Origin: CAZBBC01 sp964489835
GTDB lineage: Bacteria > Calditrichota > Calditrichia > JAJRVZ01
Direction: 5' to 3'
Assembly: GCA_964489835.1 (NCBI GenBank)
Contig: CAZBBC010000078.1
Location: 1 to 19,792, forward strand
DNA: 19,792 nt
The notes under the pieces are model-generated. The model saw only the letters and a list, made by a program, of their open reading frames with translations. It was not told the DNA's origin and did no database searches. The translations under genes were made by a program, and so were the position numbers. This document shows, in pieces, positions 7,156 to 15,534 of the stretch. The number at the start of each line of letters is the position of its first letter. Position 1 is the first letter of the stretch.

Positions 7156-8589
7156 TTAATTGATTTTGTCCTTGCCGAATTGATAACCGGCATCAACTGC
7201 CTTGATATTAATATCCATGAATCGCCTGTGTTTGATCGCCGACTTTAATGATTCATAAATAGTTTCCTTGCCCATCAATCCCGTGTAACCCATATAGGCT
7301 CCGAAAACAATCATATTAGCAATGCGGGTATTCCCCAAATCATCGGCCATTTTTGTCGCCGGAATTTCTAAAATTTCAATGTCCTGCCGTTTCGGTTTTA
7401 TATCGATGAGTGAGGAATCATAAATAATAAGACCACCTTTTTTTACTTCATTCTCAAATTTTTCCAGGGATGGCCGGTTCATAGCGATTAAAACACTGGG
7501 GTCGCTGACCATTGGCGAACCAACATCAATATCTCGAATATTTACATGACAGTTAGCCGTCCCCCCCCTCATTTCCGGTCCGTAGGAAGGCAACCAGGAT
7601 ACATGGTAGTTTTCAAGCATACCGGCCTGAGCCATCGCTGCTCCCAGTAGCAGGATACCCTGACCGCCAAAACCGGCGATCTTAATCTCAGGATTTTTAT
7701 ACTGGGCGCTTGGTTCTTTTTTGTCAGGTTTAAATGTTACTTCTTTATTTATATCGAGAAGATTCATGATCTCCTCTTCTGTTGGATCAATAACTTCCGA
7801 TTCGTAAGGTTTAACTTCTTTTGTCAGGTCCCGATAAACACCCAGGGGGAAATGCTCCTGCATCGTTTCTTCAATCCAACGCATCGAATCGACAGGGTCC
7901 ATTTTCCAGCCGGACGGGCAGGGAGACAATATCTCTACAAGGGAAAATCCTAAATTATCAACCTGGCATTTAATGGCCTTACGGATGGCCAAACGGGTTT
8001 TTGCTCTTTGTTTATTATCATACAGAGCCACGCGTTCAATATAAACAGGTGCTTGCAACTGACTGATCAGTTCGGCTACCTTTACAGGGTACCCTTCATT
8101 CGATGGTTTTCGCCCTAAAGGAGAAGTCGTCGTTCTTTGTCCCACCAGCGTTGTTGGCGCCATCTGCCCGCCGGTCATACCATAAATGGCATTATTCACA
8201 AAAAATACGGTAATATTTTCTCCCCTGTTTGCGGCATGAATAATCTCTGCCGTTCCAATGGCAGCCAGATCTCCATCCCCCTGATAACTGATTACAATAC
8301 TGTGCGGGTGGGCTCTCTTAATACCCGTTGATACTGCCGGAGCCCGGCCATGGGCAGCCTGAATATTACCGGTGGCAAAATAGTAATAGGCAAAAACACT
8401 ACAACCGACCGGGCTGATAAATATTGTCCGATCCGTAATATTGAAATCTTCCAAAGCTTCAGCAATCATTTTATGCACATGTCCATGACCGCATCCCGGA
8501 CAATAGTGTGGCATTTTTTTGTCAGCACTTGGATTTCTGGTATATTTATCATAAAAGGCACTCGATTTACGTAATATTTTAGTCGCCAT
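7156..8589 (-). CDS. vorA: 2-oxoacid:ferredoxin oxidoreductase, fused beta-gamma subunit (VorA-like)
   Basis: TPP-binding and CoA-side subunit of a 2-oxoacid:ferredoxin oxidoreductase, oxidising a 2-oxoacid with CoA to acyl-CoA, CO2 and reduced ferredoxin in the cytoplasm. 477 residues in two parts. Residues 1 to about 290 are the beta (TPP-binding) domain: CPGCGHG (30-36), the TPP/Mg motif GDGDLAAIG (104-112) and NNAIYG (132-137). Residues about 300-477 are a gamma domain starting with IAGFGGQGILLLG (304-316) and containing PSYGPEMRGGTANC. Separate genes for beta and gamma are common; the fusion matches what I recall for methanogen VorA. It lies 17 bases behind vorB with an AGAGGA site. Substrate choice (2-oxoisovalerate rather than 2-oxoglutarate) is inferred from layout only. 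Confidence 0.88.
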   Translation of the reverse strand: MATKILRKSSAFYDKYTRNPSADKKMPHYCPGCGHGHVHKMIAEALEDFNITDRTIFISPVGCSVFAYYYFATGNIQAAHGRAPAVSTGIKRAHPHSIVISYQGDGDLAAIGTAEIIHAANRGENITVFFVNNAIYGMTGGQMAPTTLVGQRTTTSPLGRKPSNEGYPVKVAELISQLQAPVYIERVALYDNKQRAKTRLAIRKAIKCQVDNLGFSLVEILSPCPSGWKMDPVDSMRWIEETMQEHFPLGVYRDLTKEVKPYESEVIDPTEEEIMNLLDINKEVTFKPDKKEPSAQYKNPEIKIAGFGGQGILLLGAAMAQAGMLENYHVSWLPSYGPEMRGGTANCHVNIRDIDVGSPMVSDPSVLIAMNRPSLEKFENEVKKGGLIIYDSSLIDIKPKRQDIEILEIPATKMADDLGNTRIANMIVFGAYMGYTGLMGKETIYESLKSAIKHRRFMDINIKAVDAGYQFGKDKIN

Positions 8590-8606
8590 TTAATTTTCCT
8601 CTTATT

Positions 8607-9656
8607 TTACACAATAAGGTTCGTTTTTACCTGTTGAACTATTTCGTCTGTTGTCGGCACAACGCCACCCATACGATTGTAAAAACCAACGGACGATCTT
8701 CCTAGTACAGATAACTGCACGTCCTCCAGCATCTGTCCATTACTTAGCTCCACAACGAAAAATTTGCAATGTTTCTCCGCCAGTTCCCCAATTTCTTTTT
8801 TCGGGAACGGGAAAAGACTGATGGGCCGCAATAAACCAACTTTTATCTTTTCCTCTCGTAATTTTTCAACCGCTGTTTTTAAGATGCGAGAGACAATTCC
8901 ATAGCCCATTAATACATATTCCGCATCATCAAGCATAAATTTTTCACAAATCAACTCATTTCTTTCAATTTCTTTATATTTTTCCTGCAATTTCCGGTTA
9001 TGTGCTTCAAGTACCGGAGGATCCAGATATATGCTGGAGATCAGGTTATCTTTGCTTTCCTTATCCCCATAGACTGCCCAATCTTGTCGCTGTAAACGGG
9101 TGATAGGCTCCGGAAATTCAACCGGTTCCATCATTTGACCAATATAACCGTCAGCGAGAACATATACAGGCGTCCGGTATCTATCGGCAATATCAAATGC
9201 CTTTATTGTCAGAGAACACATTTCCTGTGCACTATTGGGGGCAAGAACGGGAACACGATAATTTCCATGTCCGCCACCTTTGACTACCTGATTATAATCC
9301 CCTTGTTCCGGTGCAATATTCCCCAGACCGGGTCCACCGCGCATAATATTAACAATTACACAAGGTAATTCCGAACCGGCAGCATAGGAAATCCCTTCCT
9401 GTTTTAAACTAATTCCCGGGCTGGAAGAAGCGGTCATAGCCCTTACCCCACCACTGGCTGCACCATATACCATGTTAATAGCAGCGATTTCACTCTCTGC
9501 CTGTAAAAAAGTACCCCCTACTTTAGGAAAATATTTCGCCGCTCCTTCGGCAATTTCACTGGCAGGCGTAATGGGATAGCCAAAATAGAGACGACAACCA
9601 GCCAGTAATGCACCTCTAACTATTGCATCGTTCCCCTTCATCAGGTACTTTGCCAT
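8607..9656 (-). CDS. vorB: 2-oxoacid:ferredoxin oxidoreductase alpha subunit (VorB)
   Basis: Alpha subunit of the same ferredoxin-linked oxidoreductase; it contributes the pyrimidine-binding half of the TPP site and the C-terminal transketolase-like domain. 349 residues. Visible features are YPITPASEIAE (27-37), the QAESEIAA segment with the glutamate expected to activate TPP (around 52-59), the SSSPGISL loop (near 77-84), and GGPGLGNIAPEQGDY, which is typical of VorB/KorA. The start overlaps the vorC stop by one base (TGATG) and has a very strong site, AAGGAGG, 7 bases upstream. PorA-type pyruvate enzymes are less likely because they usually have different subunit fusions. Confident for the family, moderate for branched-chain specificity. 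Confidence 0.88.
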   Translation of the reverse strand: MAKYLMKGNDAIVRGALLAGCRLYFGYPITPASEIAEGAAKYFPKVGGTFLQAESEIAAINMVYGAASGGVRAMTASSSPGISLKQEGISYAAGSELPCVIVNIMRGGPGLGNIAPEQGDYNQVVKGGGHGNYRVPVLAPNSAQEMCSLTIKAFDIADRYRTPVYVLADGYIGQMMEPVEFPEPITRLQRQDWAVYGDKESKDNLISSIYLDPPVLEAHNRKLQEKYKEIERNELICEKFMLDDAEYVLMGYGIVSRILKTAVEKLREEKIKVGLLRPISLFPFPKKEIGELAEKHCKFFVVELSNGQMLEDVQLSVLGRSSVGFYNRMGGVVPTTDEIVQQVKTNLIV

Positions 9657-9907
9657 CAGACGACCTCCTTTATTTCAGCACCTTTTTTATAAACAACAAT
9701 CGCCTCAGGCTCCGGACAGGCATAGAAACAAACACCACAACCCGTGCATCCATCACCGATATAATAAGCGTAATGATAACCTTTGGTATTGAATTTCTGA
9801 TGAAACTTCAATACATCCGGAGGACAGGCGTCAATACAGAGTCCACATCCTTTACATAATTCCGGCTCTATTGTTACCGTTGGTTTATCTAAAATTTTCA
9901 CACCCAT
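9656..9907 (-). CDS. vorC: 2-oxoacid:ferredoxin oxidoreductase delta subunit, 2x[4Fe-4S] (VorC)
   Basis: Small ferredoxin-like subunit of 83 residues that takes electrons from the TPP site and hands them to external ferredoxin. Two [4Fe-4S] motifs are complete: CKGCGLCIDACP (Cys18, 21, 24, 28) and CTGCGVCFYACPEPEA (Cys54, 57, 60, 64). First gene of the vorC-vorB-vorA operon; an AAGGATG site sits just before the ATG at 9907. The stop codon overlaps the vorB start. Similar proteins serve as KorD, so the symbol rests on the operon rather than on this protein alone. Confidence 0.88.
   Translation of the reverse strand: MGVKILDKPTVTIEPELCKGCGLCIDACPPDVLKFHQKFNTKGYHYAYYIGDGCTGCGVCFYACPEPEAIVVYKKGAEIKEVV
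9664..9670 (-). promoter_or_regulatory. Strong ribosome-binding site of vorB
   Basis: AAGGAGG on the minus strand, the full anti-Shine-Dalgarno match and the best in the window. It lies inside the last codons of vorC, 7 bases before the vorB ATG. Confidence 0.8.
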
Positions 9908-10140
9908 AAAGTCATCCTTATTTTTAGAATTTTACTGATACTAATTTAAGATGAACAATATTCATGCCATAGTTTTGACATTTATAAATCCCTGAAAGTG
10001 CGTTTGTAGGTCAATAATTTATATACAGTTACTAATTACACAGAATTATTATATTTTTAACTATTTCTCTCTTCCTTTCCCAAAATTAGAATAGAAAGGG
10101 AAATCTTTTATTAATTTTTGGAAAAAGCGTGGAAGAAACA
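9908..10140 (-). other. Intergenic region upstream of the vor operon
   Basis: 233 bases between the end of the cobalamin adenosyltransferase gene and vorC. The vor promoter should lie here: a TTGACC hexamer (minus strand, around 10013-10008) and the AT-rich TTTATAAAT downstream of it are suggestive, but their spacing is not ideal. A purine/pyrimidine pair (TTTCCC...GGGAAA, about 10075-10102) can form a weak stem, without a T-run after it. Confidence 0.35.
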
Positions 10141-10704
10141 TTACACCTTATGTTTTTTTTTATCAATCCAAAGGATATCTTTAATTTTATCTTTTTTATT
10201 CATATATCTTGCCAGAACAAAAAAATAATCGGATAAGCGATTGATATATATCATAATCTGAGAATCGATACTGGCCGTTTTGTTCAGGCTGATCAGGCGA
10301 CGTTCGGCACGCCGACATACCGTTCTTGCCAAATGCAATAAAGCTGCCCGGGGCGATCCGCCAGGCAAAATAAAGTTTTTCAACGGAACCAGTTGAATAT
10401 CCAGTTCATCGATTCCATTTTCTATTTTGTTAATATCTTCGGATGTAATCGTCTGATGATTTATTCTCTTCTTATTACCTGCGGGAGTGACCAGTTCTGT
10501 TGAAAGCCTGAACAGATTTTGCTGGATTTCTTTCAAGTCCCTGGCTAAGCCGATATCTTCAAATTCAGCTATTACCAATCCTAAGATACTGTTCAATTCA
10601 TCCACAGTCCCATAAGTTTCAACTCTTAAATCATCTTTATCAACTATCTGGCCGCCGAACAGACTTGTTTTTCCTGCATCTCCAAAACCAGTGTAAATTT
10701 TCAA
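10141..10704 (-). CDS. PduO-type cob(I)alamin adenosyltransferase
   Basis: Transfers the 5'-deoxyadenosyl group of ATP to cob(I)alamin, making coenzyme B12 for adenosylcobalamin enzymes such as methylmalonyl-CoA mutase. 187 residues, the usual length of the single-domain PduO/MMAB family. Family motifs are the ATP-binding N-terminus YTGFGDAGKTSLFGG (4-18), GTVDELNSILG (32-42), RRAERRL (131-137) and INRLSDYFFVLAR (154-166). No ATG fits: the start is a TTG at 10704, 8 or 9 bases after a good GGGAGG site; another TTG at 10710 is too close to that site. It follows cysS after 54 bases and is the last gene of the long cluster. Often called cobO in automatic annotation, although it belongs to the PduO family and not to CobA/CobO. 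Confidence 0.9.
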   Translation of the reverse strand: MKIYTGFGDAGKTSLFGGQIVDKDDLRVETYGTVDELNSILGLVIAEFEDIGLARDLKEIQQNLFRLSTELVTPAGNKKRINHQTITSEDINKIENGIDELDIQLVPLKNFILPGGSPRAALLHLARTVCRRAERRLISLNKTASIDSQIMIYINRLSDYFFVLARYMNKKDKIKDILWIDKKKHKV

Positions 10705-10713
10705 AACCAATTT

Positions 10714-10719
10714 CCTCCC
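10714..10719 (-). promoter_or_regulatory. Ribosome-binding site deciding a TTG start
   Basis: GGGAGG on the minus strand, followed by two in-frame TTG codons (10710 and 10704). Its spacing favours the second. No in-frame ATG or GTG lies nearby. Confidence 0.65.
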
Positions 10720-10758
10720 ACACGACCGATAAAAATAATATCATCAAATACTATTGAT

Positions 10759-12228
10759 TTAAAATCTCGGCATCTCCTTTTCCCATATCACTCCCTGAGG
10801 AGTGTCCTTTAATAAAATACCATGGGATTTTAACATATCACGAATTTTATCGGATATTTTAAAATTTTTCTCGAGGCGGAGATCTTTGCGAACCTCTAAT
10901 AATATATCCATCACATGATCAATATCCTGACTGGATGTTTCCTGTTTCCCACTTTCGGCGGTTATAATACCTAAGACATCACCCAATGTACTCTGTAATA
11001 TTTGCTTCAATTGCACAATTTCAGTTTTAGCCACACATTGATTCCGGTCATCCAGAATCTTATTCACATCATTTATCATTTCAAAAACAGCCGCTAATGC
11101 CTGAGGCGTATTAAAATCATCATTCATCGCTGCCCGGAATTTTTTATCAAATTCTTCCACCGCTAATGAAGCTGTTCCTTCGCTGTCCCCCGCATTTTCT
11201 AATTCCTGATCGATGCGGTTTAAAAAATTATTGATCTTCTTTAATCCGGTTGAGGCGGCATCCAGGGCGGTTTCGCTAAAATCAAGCGCCGACCGATAAT
11301 GACTCATCAGGATAAAATATCGGATAGCCAAAGGATCGTTCTTTTTTAATGCCTCTTTGATGGTAATAAAATTATTTAATGACTTTCCCATTTTCACGCC
11401 ATCAACCGTTACCATATTGTTGTGCAACCAGTATTTCACAAATGGTTTATCAAAAGCACACTCACTCTGGGCAATTTCACATTCATGGTGAGGAAAGACA
11501 TTTTCCAGGCCCCCTCCGTGAATGTCGATGGTTTCGCCTAAATACTTTGTTGACATGGAAGAACACTCAATATGCCAGCCCGGGTAACCTTTCCCCCAAG
11601 GGCTATTCCATTGCATAATATGCTCCGGTGTGGCTTTTTTCCAAAGGGCAAAATCGGCCGGGTATTTTTTATCTTCGGCTACTTCAACCCGCGCCCCTGC
11701 TTCCAATTCTTCAATTTTTCGGCCAGAAAGCTTCCCATACCCGGAAAATTTTCGAACATCGAAATAAACATTTCCACTGACTTCGTATGCGTAATCCTTC
11801 TTAATCAGAGTCTTTATAATTTCTATTTGCTCAATAATATGCCCGGAGGCACGGGGTGAGATATCGGGCCGCAGGTTACCCAACCGATCCATATCCGCAA
11901 AATAACTACGTGTATATTTTTCAGCAATCTCCATTGGTTCTAATTTTTGCAGGCGGGCCTGTTTAGAGACCTTATCTTCCCCTTCTTCAGAATCTCCCTG
12001 CAAATGCCCCATATCAGTAATATTCTGAACATATCTAACCTTATAACCAATAAAACGCAGATAACGAACGATCACATCAAAACTGATATAACTCTTGGCA
12101 TGACCCAGATGGGAGTGGTCGTAAACGGTAGGTCCGCACACATATATTCCTACAAATCCAGGAGTTAACGGTTCAAACTTTTCTTTTTTTCTGTTTAGTG
12201 TGTTATAAATATACAGAGTATCCATCAT
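10759..12228 (-). CDS. cysS: Cysteinyl-tRNA synthetase
   Basis: Charges tRNA(Cys) with cysteine in the cytoplasm. 489 residues, normal for bacterial CysRS. Class I signatures are the HIGH motif as HLGH (40-43), within VCGPTVYDHSHLGHAKS, and KMSKS as KMGKS (279-283). The zinc ligands that select cysteine are conserved: Cys31, Cys222 (WHIEC), His247 and Glu251 (FPHHECEIAQSE). The C-terminal DALR and tail region ends with the usual ISDKIRDML...LKDTPQGVIWE. The start is MMDTLYIYN; either of the two first ATG codons could be used and the ribosome site is weak. It lies 50 bases behind gltX in the same direction. Confidence 0.97.
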   Translation of the reverse strand: MMDTLYIYNTLNRKKEKFEPLTPGFVGIYVCGPTVYDHSHLGHAKSYISFDVIVRYLRFIGYKVRYVQNITDMGHLQGDSEEGEDKVSKQARLQKLEPMEIAEKYTRSYFADMDRLGNLRPDISPRASGHIIEQIEIIKTLIKKDYAYEVSGNVYFDVRKFSGYGKLSGRKIEELEAGARVEVAEDKKYPADFALWKKATPEHIMQWNSPWGKGYPGWHIECSSMSTKYLGETIDIHGGGLENVFPHHECEIAQSECAFDKPFVKYWLHNNMVTVDGVKMGKSLNNFITIKEALKKNDPLAIRYFILMSHYRSALDFSETALDAASTGLKKINNFLNRIDQELENAGDSEGTASLAVEEFDKKFRAAMNDDFNTPQALAAVFEMINDVNKILDDRNQCVAKTEIVQLKQILQSTLGDVLGIITAESGKQETSSQDIDHVMDILLEVRKDLRLEKNFKISDKIRDMLKSHGILLKDTPQGVIWEKEMPRF

Positions 12229-12278
12229 TCAACTTACCCGGTTAGTATATGATTAATATAAATAAACCCGGACACAAC

Positions 12279-13712
12279 TCAAACAGTGAGTGCCTGGTCT
12301 AAATAGTCAAGGATTTTCTTTTTCCCAAGTATCTGGATGACTTGTGGTAATTCAGGGCCCTCTGTCAATCCCGTAAGGGCAGAACGTACGGGCATCCACA
12401 ATTCTTTTCCCTTTATACCTGTTTCCTTTTGTACATTTCCCATTATATTTTTAAAGATGTCCAGTGAAATATGTGAGACACTTTCGATCTCTTTTTTCAT
12501 ATGCTTCAAAACTTCTCTACTCGATTCCGATTTGATCCAGACCAGCGCTTTCTCACTGTATTTTAGGCGACCCTCTTTTACAAATATTTCTGTTTGCTGC
12601 TCAATATCTTTAAAATTTTCCAGATTGTTTCTAACGGCCAGCGCTATTAATTGATTTGTTTTACTATCTCCCGAATCAATACCATAAATTTTCATCGCTT
12701 GCAGGGCGAGGGAGAGATAGTCTGATTCTGGTAATTGACGGAGATACAGACCATTCATCCAGTTCAGTTTATTCAAATCAAAAACAGCACCGGATTTATT
12801 TACGCGTTCCAGGGAAAAATCCTTAATAAGTTCGCTCATCGAAAAGATTTCCTGATCATCTCCCCGATTCCAACCTAGAAGAGCAACAAAGTTCAGTAAC
12901 GCTTCCGGTAAATATCCCTTTTCCCTATAATCTTCGACTGCCACGTCACCTTGTCGCTTGCTGAGTTTGCTCCGATCCGGATTTAAAAGTAGCGGTAAAT
13001 GGGCGAATTTTGGCGGCTCCCACCCAAAAAACTGATAAAGCAGCAGATGTTTTGGCGTACTTATCAGCCATTCTTCTCCCCGAATCACATGGGTAACTTC
13101 CATTAAATGATCATCAACCACATTTGCCAGGTGATAGGTTGGGAATCCATCGCTTTTTAGCAAGATCTGATCGTCTATCATATCATGCCGGAAAACAACG
13201 TCGGATCGGATAATATCCGACACAACAGTTTCCCCGCCGGAGGGCACTTTTAACCTGATGACAAATTTTTCTTTGCTACGTTTATTAACCTCATCCGCTT
13301 TAAGATGCCTACAATATCCATCATATTTCGGGGTCAGTTTTTTTGCGGTTTGTTCTTCACGTAATTTTTTCAAACGTTCTTCTGTACAAAAACAAGGATA
13401 GGCTTTTTGATCTTCGACCAGTATTTGCGCATATTTTTTATATAACGCTAAACGTTTTGACTGATAATAGGGACCATAAGCTCCCTCTTTGTCCGGACCT
13501 TCATCATAATCCAGCTGGCTCCAATGCAGTGTTTCCAGTAAATTTTCTACGGCACCCTTGGTAGACCGTGCCTGATCAGTGTCTTCAATTCTGAGAATAA
13601 AATCACCACCATGATGTCTGGCAAAAAGATAATTATATAAGGCAGTGCGTAGACTACCCAGATGAACAAAACCAGTTGGACTGGGAGCGAAACGTACACG
13701 AACTCTTTCCAA
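12279..13712 (-). CDS. gltX: Glutamyl-tRNA synthetase
   Basis: Charges tRNA(Glu) with glutamate; it may also charge tRNA(Gln) if the organism uses the amidotransferase route, which this window cannot show. 477 residues. HIGH motif HLGS (17-20) in FAPSPTGFVHLGSLRTALYNYLFAR, and KMSKS as KLSKR (249-253). A zinc site of the Escherichia coli type is present: Cys107, Cys109, Cys134 and His136 in C-x-C-x24-C-x-H spacing. The C-terminal helical anticodon-binding domain follows. Lies 17 bases behind the dedA-family gene. Confidence 0.97.
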   Translation of the reverse strand: MERVRVRFAPSPTGFVHLGSLRTALYNYLFARHHGGDFILRIEDTDQARSTKGAVENLLETLHWSQLDYDEGPDKEGAYGPYYQSKRLALYKKYAQILVEDQKAYPCFCTEERLKKLREEQTAKKLTPKYDGYCRHLKADEVNKRSKEKFVIRLKVPSGGETVVSDIIRSDVVFRHDMIDDQILLKSDGFPTYHLANVVDDHLMEVTHVIRGEEWLISTPKHLLLYQFFGWEPPKFAHLPLLLNPDRSKLSKRQGDVAVEDYREKGYLPEALLNFVALLGWNRGDDQEIFSMSELIKDFSLERVNKSGAVFDLNKLNWMNGLYLRQLPESDYLSLALQAMKIYGIDSGDSKTNQLIALAVRNNLENFKDIEQQTEIFVKEGRLKYSEKALVWIKSESSREVLKHMKKEIESVSHISLDIFKNIMGNVQKETGIKGKELWMPVRSALTGLTEGPELPQVIQILGKKKILDYLDQALTV

Positions 13713-13729
13713 TCAAAGTCTCCACTTAT

Positions 13730-14362
13730 TTATTTTTCTTGAAGATCCGTTCTGTCGGAGGATTTCTTTTTTGTATACTTACGATAAATAAAATACCCAA
13801 TAACCATGACTGTCAGAACGATTAAAACCTGGTTATAGCGGCTGACGATATTTGATATAATCTCCCAATGAGTACCGACAAGCAAACCGGCAGAAATCAG
13901 GAGACCGTTCCAAATGAGAGCACTTAACAAAGATAAGGCAATCACCAGCCAGGCATTCAGGTAAAATAAACCGCTAAACAGTGAGATTACACTCCTGGTT
14001 CCGGAAAGAAAACGGTTGGATAGAATCACCCAATACCCCCATTTTCCGAACCATAACTCCACTTTTTTAATGTGTTCTGGCTTAAAGATTTTTGCCCGGG
14101 ATTTTTTAGAGATGAAGGAGCGGCCGAAATGACGCCCAATATAATACATGGTAACAAATCCGATCACACTTCCAAGGGTCGTAGAAATATAGACGCCCCA
14201 AAAACCCAGCTGCCCGATGGAAATCAGATATGCCCCTAAAATAACCACAGAGTCCCCGGGAATCGGTGGAACAACATTCTCTGTAAAAGCACTGAGACAT
14301 AGAATTACATAAGTCGTGGCCGGACTTATCTGACTAAATATGCTCTCCAGAAACTCCACCAT
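13730..14362 (-). CDS. DedA-family (SNARE-associated) membrane protein
   Basis: Inner-membrane protein of the DedA/VTT family; members are linked to membrane lipid (undecaprenyl phosphate or phospholipid) translocation and proton-motive-force homeostasis. 210 residues with about five hydrophobic segments (roughly 15-48 with a re-entrant region, 52-75, 110-135, 137-162 and 177-193). Family motifs are ENVVPPIPGD (28-37), GSVIGFVTMYYIGRHFGR (64-81) and RFLSGTRSVISLFSGL (117-132), including the conserved Glu and Arg residues. The C-terminal tail is basic and presumably cytoplasmic. It starts 8 bases after ispF and ends 17 bases before gltX. Nearness to ispD/ispF, which feed undecaprenyl phosphate synthesis, is compatible with a lipid-carrier role but does not prove one. 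Confidence 0.92.
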   Translation of the reverse strand: MVEFLESIFSQISPATTYVILCLSAFTENVVPPIPGDSVVILGAYLISIGQLGFWGVYISTTLGSVIGFVTMYYIGRHFGRSFISKKSRAKIFKPEHIKKVELWFGKWGYWVILSNRFLSGTRSVISLFSGLFYLNAWLVIALSLLSALIWNGLLISAGLLVGTHWEIISNIVSRYNQVLIVLTVMVIGYFIYRKYTKKKSSDRTDLQEK

Positions 14363-14370
14363 AACAGATT

Positions 14371-14844
14371 CTACCTTGGTTTAAGAAGAGAAATAGCGTA
14401 ACAAGCCACGCCTTCTCCTCTTCCAATGAACCCCAGACCCTCACCTCTTGTTGCTTTTATATTTACCTGAAATGGTTTCAGAAAAAGGTTTTTAGCAATA
14501 TTTCTAGAGATTTCTTCTTTAAAAGGAGCTATTTTTGGCGCCTCCAAAACGACTGAGATATCAATATTTACAATTTCCAATTTTTCAAAATATATTTTTT
14601 TCTCAATTTCCTGCAAAAAAAGCATACTATTATAATTCTCATACTTCTTTTCTGTATCCGGGAAATGTTCACCAATATCTCCCAAACCGGCCGCACCCAG
14701 GAGTGAATCAGCAACAGCATGAGCAATCACATCAGCATCGGAATGTCCGCTCAATCCTTTCTCGTAGGGTATACGCACACCGCCTAATATCAAGGGGCGG
14801 TTATCAACGAGAGGATGTATGTCATACCCGAATCCGATTCTCAT
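14371..14844 (-). CDS. ispF: 2-C-methyl-D-erythritol 2,4-cyclodiphosphate synthase
   Basis: MEP-pathway enzyme that cyclises 4-diphosphocytidyl-methylerythritol 2-phosphate with release of CMP. 157 residues from the ATG at 14844, the normal family length. Metal ligands Asp8, His10 (GYDIHPL) and His42 (DVIAHAVADSLLGA) match the E. coli positions. The C-terminal motif reads IKATRGEGLGFIGRGEGVA, where most homologues have KATTTE; the change keeps the Glu. The chosen start gives a 4-base ATGA overlap with the ispD stop; a TTG three codons earlier is possible but less likely. Confidence 0.95.
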   Translation of the reverse strand: MRIGFGYDIHPLVDNRPLILGGVRIPYEKGLSGHSDADVIAHAVADSLLGAAGLGDIGEHFPDTEKKYENYNSMLFLQEIEKKIYFEKLEIVNIDISVVLEAPKIAPFKEEISRNIAKNLFLKPFQVNIKATRGEGLGFIGRGEGVACYAISLLKPR

Positions 14845-15533
14845 TTTACCCAACCTTTTCGAATAATGGTCCGTACCAGCTCCAAATCTTCCATGTTGGT
14901 TAGTTTAATATTCGTGTATTCTCCTCGAATGACCCGAACCGGATATCCAATCCATTCAACGAGGGCAGATTCGTCGGTTGAATAGAAATCAGCTGCTTTG
15001 GCTTGTTCGTGGGCTTTTTTAAGGATTGAATATTTAAAGGATTGAGGTGTTTGTATCTGCCAAAGCAGATCGCGTGGTAGTGTTTTAATAACCGTGTCAT
15101 TCTCCACCTGTTTGATCGTTTCTTTCACAGGTACCCCAACTACGCAAGCCCCGTACTCGGCTGCAGTCTTGATTGATTCCAGGATAAGCGCAGAACTAAC
15201 CAGGGGACGGACACCATCGTGAACGATCACAATATCTGTCTCAGGTGAGATCTTCTGAATACCACAATAAACAGAATCCTGCCGTTCTTTTCCACCGGTG
15301 ACGATTTCGAATTTGTTCTCAAAACCGTCAACATGACTTAAAACTTTTCGTGTGTTCTCTTTCTCATCATCAGCAACAACCACAACCCCATGATCAATCT
15401 CAGCCAGTGACACGAATTTCTGCAACGTCAGTGCAATCGCTGGTTGCCCATGAATATCCATATATTGCTTGGGGACCAAACCACCAAATCTTTTACCCTT
15501 ACCGGCAACCGGAATGATCGCAGAAACTATCAT
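14841..15533 (-). CDS. ispD: 2-C-methyl-D-erythritol 4-phosphate cytidylyltransferase
   Basis: MEP-pathway enzyme that joins CTP and methylerythritol 4-phosphate, two steps before IspF. 230 residues. Shows the nucleotidyltransferase start IIPVAGKGKRFGG (6-18) with PKQYM (21-25), GGKERQDSV (80-88), VHDGVRPLVS (104-113) and TDESALVEW near the C-terminus. The ATG is one base after the queA stop and no clear ribosome site is visible, so translation may depend on coupling with queA. It overlaps ispF by 4 bases; the pair is adjacent or fused in many bacteria. Confidence 0.96.
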   Translation of the reverse strand: MIVSAIIPVAGKGKRFGGLVPKQYMDIHGQPAIALTLQKFVSLAEIDHGVVVVADDEKENTRKVLSHVDGFENKFEIVTGGKERQDSVYCGIQKISPETDIVIVHDGVRPLVSSALILESIKTAAEYGACVVGVPVKETIKQVENDTVIKTLPRDLLWQIQTPQSFKYSILKKAHEQAKAADFYSTDESALVEWIGYPVRVIRGEYTNIKLTNMEDLELVRTIIRKGWVK

Positions 15534-15534
15534 A

